Below the pieces are notes generated by a model. The model saw only the letters and a program-made list of their open reading frames with translations, did not search any database and had not been told where the DNA came from. Positions 58,919-64,000 of a stretch of 64,000 nucleotides of DNA are shown piece after piece. The translations under genes and the position numbers were made by a program. This DNA is from Nelumbo lutea. Lineage: Eukaryota; Streptophyta; Magnoliopsida; Proteales; Nelumbonaceae. The stretch covers positions 105,981,583 through 106,045,582 of the forward strand of contig JAKGHH010000003.1 of the NCBI GenBank assembly GCA_022828595.1, read 5' to 3'. Every line of letters begins with the position of its first letter. Within the stretch, counting starts at the first letter, position 1.

Positions 58919-61900
58919 TCAGCTTATCTTTGAGTAGTCAGCAGCAGTGCTAAGGGCAGAAACTAGGGCTGCCATACCAAATACTTGTGTCCAGCTTCTT
59001 GTCCTGGCAGCAATAGCTGCTCCAGCTATGGCGCCTGCAATTGAAGCATTCACCTACAAAAGGAAAAGTCCAATGTAGCCTTTAGCAGGCCACAAATGCT
59101 CCATTATGTACATCATGGGCTAAGTTGTAATATACATGATTGGGAAGAGGTCATGGCCTGTGTACAAATAGAACGTAAATTTGTATATATAGTTTTTCAT
59201 ATTAATGAAATTCCTGTTAATTATCAAAGAAAGAAAGAGGGGAAAAAGTTCTGGCTGATACCATTTCTAGACAGTCATCCTATAAACGATCAGCTTGTTC
59301 TTTATTTTTCCCATATAGGCAACAAATAAAATATTAAGAACAACAGTGCAGACATGAAAAAAAAAACAGAAATCAAATATCCTCAAATTCATATGCCAGT
59401 GGAAAATTGGAAATTACATATTTTTTGGTGATTCAGTTTTTGGTCAATTTGAGCTTTTTGAAAGTTATAATCTAGTTTGTTGGTATTGTAAGAATATCGT
59501 TAATCATCTTAAAGGGTCAAATTAGTTTAAAGAGGTCTTATCTGAAAGCTTTTAGAATTTGACAGATTAAGGTTGCAAGCACATCACTAATAAGGTGAAA
59601 AGGGAGAGTCTGAAGAATGATCTGGAAAGAATAATTCATAGGGAAGAGATGTGCTGAAGGAAGAAATCTAGAGCCATTTGGTTGAAAGCTGGAGATTAGA
59701 AAACAGCATTCTTCCACGCTTTTGCTAGGTGCAGGAGGAATACAATATCTAGAATCAAAGCAGGAAATGAGGTGGCAGAAACTTGGCTGGAAATTCAAGT
59801 GGTGGGATTCTATAGAGGTTTATATACAATATCTATAAAGGTTTAATAAAAGGTTGAGTTATTGATAAAAAAAGGTTTATATATACAGCAAGGCAGTGGA
59901 GTTGGGTGGCACTAGGGGGAACTGAAGCTAAGAAAGTGAGTTTTCTGTGCACTGGCTCAAAAGAGAGTTTTAGGTTGCTGAAGTTAAGGAGGCTTTAAAA
60001 AGAATATCAGGAGATAAAGCACCAGGGCATGATGGTTTTAACTTTTGTTTTATTAAATCATGCTGGAGAACGTTAGAGCAAGATTTCATGTCAATGTTCA
60101 AGGATTTCTTTGATTCTAAACTGCTGGAAAAAATGGATAATGCTTCATTTATTTCTTTAATAACTAAGAAAGATGGGGCTCTTGATATTAAAAGACTTTC
60201 GATCAATAAGTTTGATTTGTAGTCCTCACAAGCTGGTTGCAAAAGTTCTGTCAAAAAGGCTGAGGGGTGATTCATGAAGCAGTTGGTGAGACTCAGATGA
60301 CTTTTGTGTAAGGTAGACAAATTCTGGATGGAGTTCTTGTTGCAAGTGAGGGTATTGACTCAAGAATTAGGATTTAGGAATGGGAGGCCAGGGCTGGTTT
60401 GTAAGATAGATATTGATAAAACTTACAGCCAGGTGGAATGGGGTTTTCTGGAGGTACAGAGGCTAATGGGATTTGGGGAAAAGTGGAGGAGCTGGATTTA
60501 TGCTTGTGTATCAACAGTGTCATTCTCAATTCTGCTGAATGGTGTGTCCTCAGAGTTCTTTCAAGCTTCAAGGGGTTTGAAGCAAGGAGACCCCATTTCT
60601 CCCTTGTTTGCGCTAGTTATAAAGACCCTTAACCTGCCACTTAGCAAGCGGGTGGAATTTAGTCTGCTTGAAGGTTTTAAAGTGGGGGTAGATGGTCCAT
60701 GCATTTCCCATTTACAGTATGTGGATGACACAGTGATTTTCATGGATGCATCCATGGATCAGGTTTTGAATTTGAGAGCTATTCTGGCTAATTTTGAATT
60801 GTTCACAGGCGTGAAGATGAACCTAGCAAAAGAGTACAATATTTGGAGTTGGGGAGGTCAGTAGAGAAGTGATGGAGGAATGTGCTGCAGCCTTTGAATG
60901 TCAAGTTGGTGAGATCCCATTTCACTACTAGGGTCTGGTTGGGCTTAAGACCACTTCAGTAGCTATTTGGAGGCCAATCATTGAAAAAGAGTGGAGAACT
61001 CAAAAGGTGGAAGACTAAATACCTGTCTTTGTGGGGAAGAATCATGCTGGTTAGAAGTGTTCTCTCAAGTTTTTTTTTTTTTTAATATCAGTAAGTGTCC
61101 TCTCAAGCTTACTGACCTACTACATCACACTACTTAAGATTCCAGCAAAAGTGGCAAAGAAAGTTGAAAAATTCAAAGAGACTTTCTTTGGGAAGGCTTG
61201 GGGGGTTCAAAGAAGTTCCATCTAGTCAGTTGGGATAAAGTGTGAAGACCAAAGAAGATAAGGGGTTTGGGGATTAGGAGAGTGAGAATTTTCAATAAAG
61301 CATTGTTTGTTAATTGGCTATGGAGATTTGGTCTAGAGAAGGAGAGACATTCCCTTTGAAGAAGAGTGGTGGTTGAAAAGTATGGAATGGTAAGATTTGG
61401 GTGGGAATCAAGGGAGGTGTCTACTTCTTTTGGGGTTAGTGTGTGGAAAAGAATTATGAAGTTCAAACAAGAATTTAAGAATCTTCCTCGCTTCTTGGTA
61501 AGGAATGGTGCTAGGATAAGATTTTGGGAAAATGGTTGGAGTGTAGTTGGAATGCTAAGGGAGTTATGCCCAAGATTATTCAGGTTGACTGATCATGATA
61601 TCACTATCAGCCAATGCTATGAGATGAGTGGGGATAAGTTGATATGGAGTCCTAAATTAAGAAGGCATCTTCTGGATAGAGAGGCGGAGGAGTGTGTTAG
61701 GCTGTAGGAAGTACTGGAAAACTCAAGGTGTCGATTTCTTCAAGGGATGAGTTGTGGTGGAAAGAATGCAGGAACGGGAGGTTTACTGTGAAGTCCATTT
61801 ATTCAGCATTATTAAGGGTTCAGGTGGATGCAAACCTGTGTGAAGGTGTGTGGGATAACCCCGTTCCTCCATTGGAAGAAGCTTTTGCTTGGCTGGTGGC

Positions 61901-63693
61901 TATGGATAGCATTTTAAGTTTTTTTTTGTTTTTTTGTTAAATGATATATACTTTATTAGAACACAGTTAAGTACCACAAGATTACAGAGTACAACCAGCG
62001 GAGGCGCGTGATGCAGCCCCAGCCATATAACCAGATTACAACTGAGCCCAGAATAATTCAGAGTTTCAGACTTATGCACCCCCTGTTTTGCAAAGAAATC
62101 AGCCATCTCGTTAGCTGACCTCCTTTCCCATTGGACTGAAATTGTCATATCTCTGACCAGCCACTTAAATCTTTTCATGTATTCTTTGTATTTCCAAATT
62201 ACGGTTTCAGGTTCCTTCAACCACCCTATTACCAGTTTAGAGTCACCTTCAATTAACAATCGCTCGTAATTTTAATCTCTAGCAAGCTTTACTCCTTGCA
62301 GGACAGCTTGGAACTCTGCAAAAATCGAATCCCCCTACTCCAACTGGACCTGAGAACACAGTAATAACATGACCATAATAGTTTCTAAAAACTCCACCTA
62401 TACCAGCCGGGCCTGGGTTCCCTAAGCTGCTGCCATCAAAGTTCAGTTTGATAAATCCTTCATCCAGTGGTTTCCAACCCACAACAGGTTTACTCCTTGT
62501 AACAGAACTTCTAGCTATAGCTTCCAAATTTCTCCACATATCATCAAAGGAGAAATCAGATCATCTTAAACTCAGAGGTGCCTGGCGAATGTGTGTTTGA
62601 TGTGCAAAGAGAATAAGGAAACAATATTTCACCTGTTCTCTTGTAGAATTGCTGGTTTCTGCTGGAGTTTTACTCAGCTCTTTTCAGAATGCAAGTTTTT
62701 CAACCAAGGTCCCCGGCCTATATCTTTTCTAAGTAGCCGTCACTTAGAGGAAGTAAGAAGCTAAGGTGGTGTGGACATTGATAACAAAAAAAGCTAAGGT
62801 GGTGTGGAGCTGTATTCGGTTCGTTGTATGCTGGTCCATCTGGAGAGATAGGAATAGAAGAGTATTTGAAAATAAGCAGTGGAAGACTGAGAAGATTGTG
62901 GCAGCCATTGGAAAGTGTGCCGCAGATTGGGTGTTTATTCTTCCTGAATTTGTTCAAGTTTGTCACTCAGATTTAGGGACTAATTTTTGGGATGTACTTG
63001 AATTGCAAAACTGTAATTCTGATAGCTTTTTTTTACTCGTCTTCCTCAGTGTTTCCTCAACACTCAAGTGATTGTAATCATCTTCTTTTTGTTTTTAATA
63101 TTTTTTTTTCTATTTACTATAAAAATAGCTACTTTCAGGATAAAAAACCAACACAAATATTGGACAAATTAATTTAGTAGGGAAAATAACAAATAAAATA
63201 CTATGGGAGGGAGGCAGAATAACAATTAGATGGGGAATCCATTAGGTAATTCCAGGTCAGTATTGGAATTGGAATCAGAATCGGAATCCCCTGGAATTGG
63301 AATTGGAATCGCCTATTCCCAATGCCTGTTTGGTTCAGACAGGAAACGGAATCAGAATCAACCAAAAAGTTCAATTTTGTGTAAGTTTATTAATATTTTA
63401 TTATTTTATTTACTTTATTATTTTTGTTATATTATTATTCTGTTAGTACTAATGTTTTATTAGTATTTAATAATCAATACCTTAGTATTTTATTATTATT
63501 ATTATCTTATTATTACTTTATTATTTTATTAATATCAGGGTTTGGAGGTTTTTTGTCAGGAATTCTTTACTTCTTGACAGACTCTAGAATGGGAATCCCA
63601 TTCCCAAAGGGGAGCCTGGTGAAGGCTCAAAAAATAAAAAATATAAAAATATTTCATGGCACTATGTAGCAAAAGAATTAGGTGTCTAAGTGA

Positions 63694-63730
<37 letters not shown>

Positions 63731-63810
63731 GTATGTGCTCACCCAGTCCTTCTTCTTTCGGAATTTTTGAACTCCACATCTTGTAGTAGAAAAGATTCCA
63801 GCAAAAAGTC
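58919..63810 (-). CDS. OEP16-4-like outer envelope pore protein (PRAT/Tim17 family), last two exons
   Basis: Exons 63810-63743 (68 bp) and 59053-58919 (135 bp with the TGA stop) have AG/GT borders and join in frame. They encode F-A-G-I-F-S-T-T-R-C-G-V-Q and K-K-K-D-W, then V-N-A-S-I-A-G-A-I-A-G-A-A-I-A and R-S-W-T-Q-V-F-G-M-A-A-L-V-S-A. This matches the C-terminal half of plant OEP16-4, where a W at the junction, a small-residue (G/A) helix and the W-T-Q-V-x-G-M motif are conserved. OEP16 proteins are small four-helix preprotein/amino acid channel proteins of the chloroplast outer envelope. The exon start at 63810 implies a phase-1 upstream exon beyond the right edge. The 4.69-kb intron contains nested LINEs. 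The exons show no lesions, so the gene may be functional. Confidence 0.8.
59980..60864 (+). pseudogene. LINE reverse transcriptase remnant
   Basis: Starts with K-A-P-G-H-D-G-F, has G-L-K-Q-G-D-P-I-S-P-L and the catalytic Y-V-D-D-T (about 60718-60732). The last 186 codons (60304-60864) are open; before that, stops near 60220-60300 break the frame in the finger region. Confidence 0.88.
61366..62760 (+). pseudogene. LINE zf-RVT remnant split by another LINE
   Basis: The first half encodes I-R-F-W-E-N-G-W-S and G-R-F-T-V-K-S-I-Y-S-A-L to W-L-V-A-M-D-S-I at 61913. After the insertion, C-L-M-C-K-E-N-K-E-T-I-F-H-L-F-S-C (about 62600-62650) completes the zinc-binding motif. Confidence 0.8.
61917..62557 (-). 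mobile_element. 5'-truncated LINE 3' end with RNase H, nested in the plus-strand LINE
   Basis: Minus-strand RNase H: L-N-F-D-G-S-S-L-G-N-P-G-P-A-G-I-G-G (about 62450-62395), E-G-D-S-K-L-V-I-G-W (about 62255) and R-S-A-N-E-M-A-D-F-F-A-K-Q-G (about 62110). A T-rich run at 61919-61938 on the plus strand is the poly-A tail of the minus element. One frame change lies near 62290. The right border is approximate. Confidence 0.82.
63236..63625. mobile_element. Decayed Tourist-like sequence, GGAATCGGAATC family
   Basis: GGAATCAGAATCGGAATCCC, TGCCTGTTTGGTTCAGACAG and GGGAATCCCATTCCC echo the element family at 33915 and 55848. The TIR ends are not clear. Confidence 0.45.
63694..63731. repeat. (GT)n(GA)n microsatellite
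   Basis: About eight GT units followed by about eleven GA units, ending 12 bases before the OEP16-4-like exon border, inside its intron. Confidence 0.95.
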
Positions 63811-64000
63811 CTAAATGTTAAGATAAATTCATAAGCAAACACCAAGAAGAAACCAAAATGACATGAACTAGACTGCAACAAAAGTGAGAACTCAAGATTA
63901 ACAGCTGAAACTATTTCAGGCATAACATATAAAGGATGCCATTTTTAAGGGTTCCCATCAAAATCCCATAATTTTGGTGAAAATATTTTTAGATACAAAT

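Larger units (their letters stand above)
59440..63180 (+). mobile_element. L1-type LINE in the OEP16-4 intron, 5' truncated, decayed
   Basis: Plus-strand blocks in order: pre-RT linker (F-F-H-A-F-A-R-C-R-R-N), reverse transcriptase, zf-RVT, and a 3' segment W-S-I-W-R-D-R-N-R-R-V-F-E-N. Stops and frameshifts are spread throughout. A minus-strand LINE end interrupts it at 61917-62557. The 5' and 3' limits are approximate. Confidence 0.8.

Noticed and set aside
58729..58953. 74-codon plus-strand frame
   Set aside because: Overlaps the OEP16-4-like terminal exon in antisense and has no motif of its own.

Overview
This is nuclear DNA of a flowering plant, probably a dicot or other non-grass with a repeat-rich genome. 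It carries spliced genes with GT-AG introns, plant gene families (SASA-type carbohydrate esterase, monoacylglycerol lipase/caffeoylshikimate esterase-like hydrolase, OEP16-type envelope channel, CORYNE and KCS relics), plant LTR retrotransposons, L1-type LINEs with a C-terminal RNase H, and PIF/Harbinger, hAT and Mutator-type MITEs. The species cannot be named from the sequence. No rRNA, tRNA or CRISPR was recognised.

Layout. 1-2842: 5' part of a decayed Ty1/copia element on the minus strand, running off the left edge. 2843-9035: MITEs, an inverted-repeat element with an internal 119-bp tandem duplication, and the upstream region of the next gene. 9036-10815: a two-exon SGNH/SASA carbohydrate esterase, the only gene complete inside the window. 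10816-18867: hAT-like elements, a minisatellite-like array and two copies of a 1.5-kb AT-rich Helitron-like segment, the second split by a Tourist MITE. 18868-28886: a decayed Ty3/gypsy element of the Tat type (second RNase H, antisense ORF, 40-bp tandem repeats in the LTRs). 28887-33400: the first five exons, including 21-bp and 33-bp microexons, of a minus-strand alpha/beta-hydrolase whose 3' exons were not found. 33640-40516: a minus-strand LINE; inside its RNase H sits a Tourist-like element carrying a fragment of a 3-ketoacyl-CoA synthase gene.

40517-47903: more MITEs and a CORYNE-like pseudokinase relic cut by a Mutator-type MITE with a perfect 10-bp target duplication. 47904-58160: a hAT MITE with a perfect 8-bp duplication, a solo LTR with a perfect 5-bp duplication, a second solo LTR inside a MITE, several TIR elements and an unexplained 166-bp coding-like tandem duplication. 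58919-63810: the last two exons of an OEP16-4-like gene on the minus strand. Its 4.7-kb intron holds a plus-strand LINE that is itself interrupted by a minus-strand LINE 3' end. The gene continues past the right edge.

Most open reading frames here are retrotransposon remains. The functional candidates are the SASA esterase, the OEP16-4-like gene and, less certainly, the 5' half of the hydrolase gene. All splice junctions, protein matches and target-site duplications were read by eye; no alignment or database search was run.
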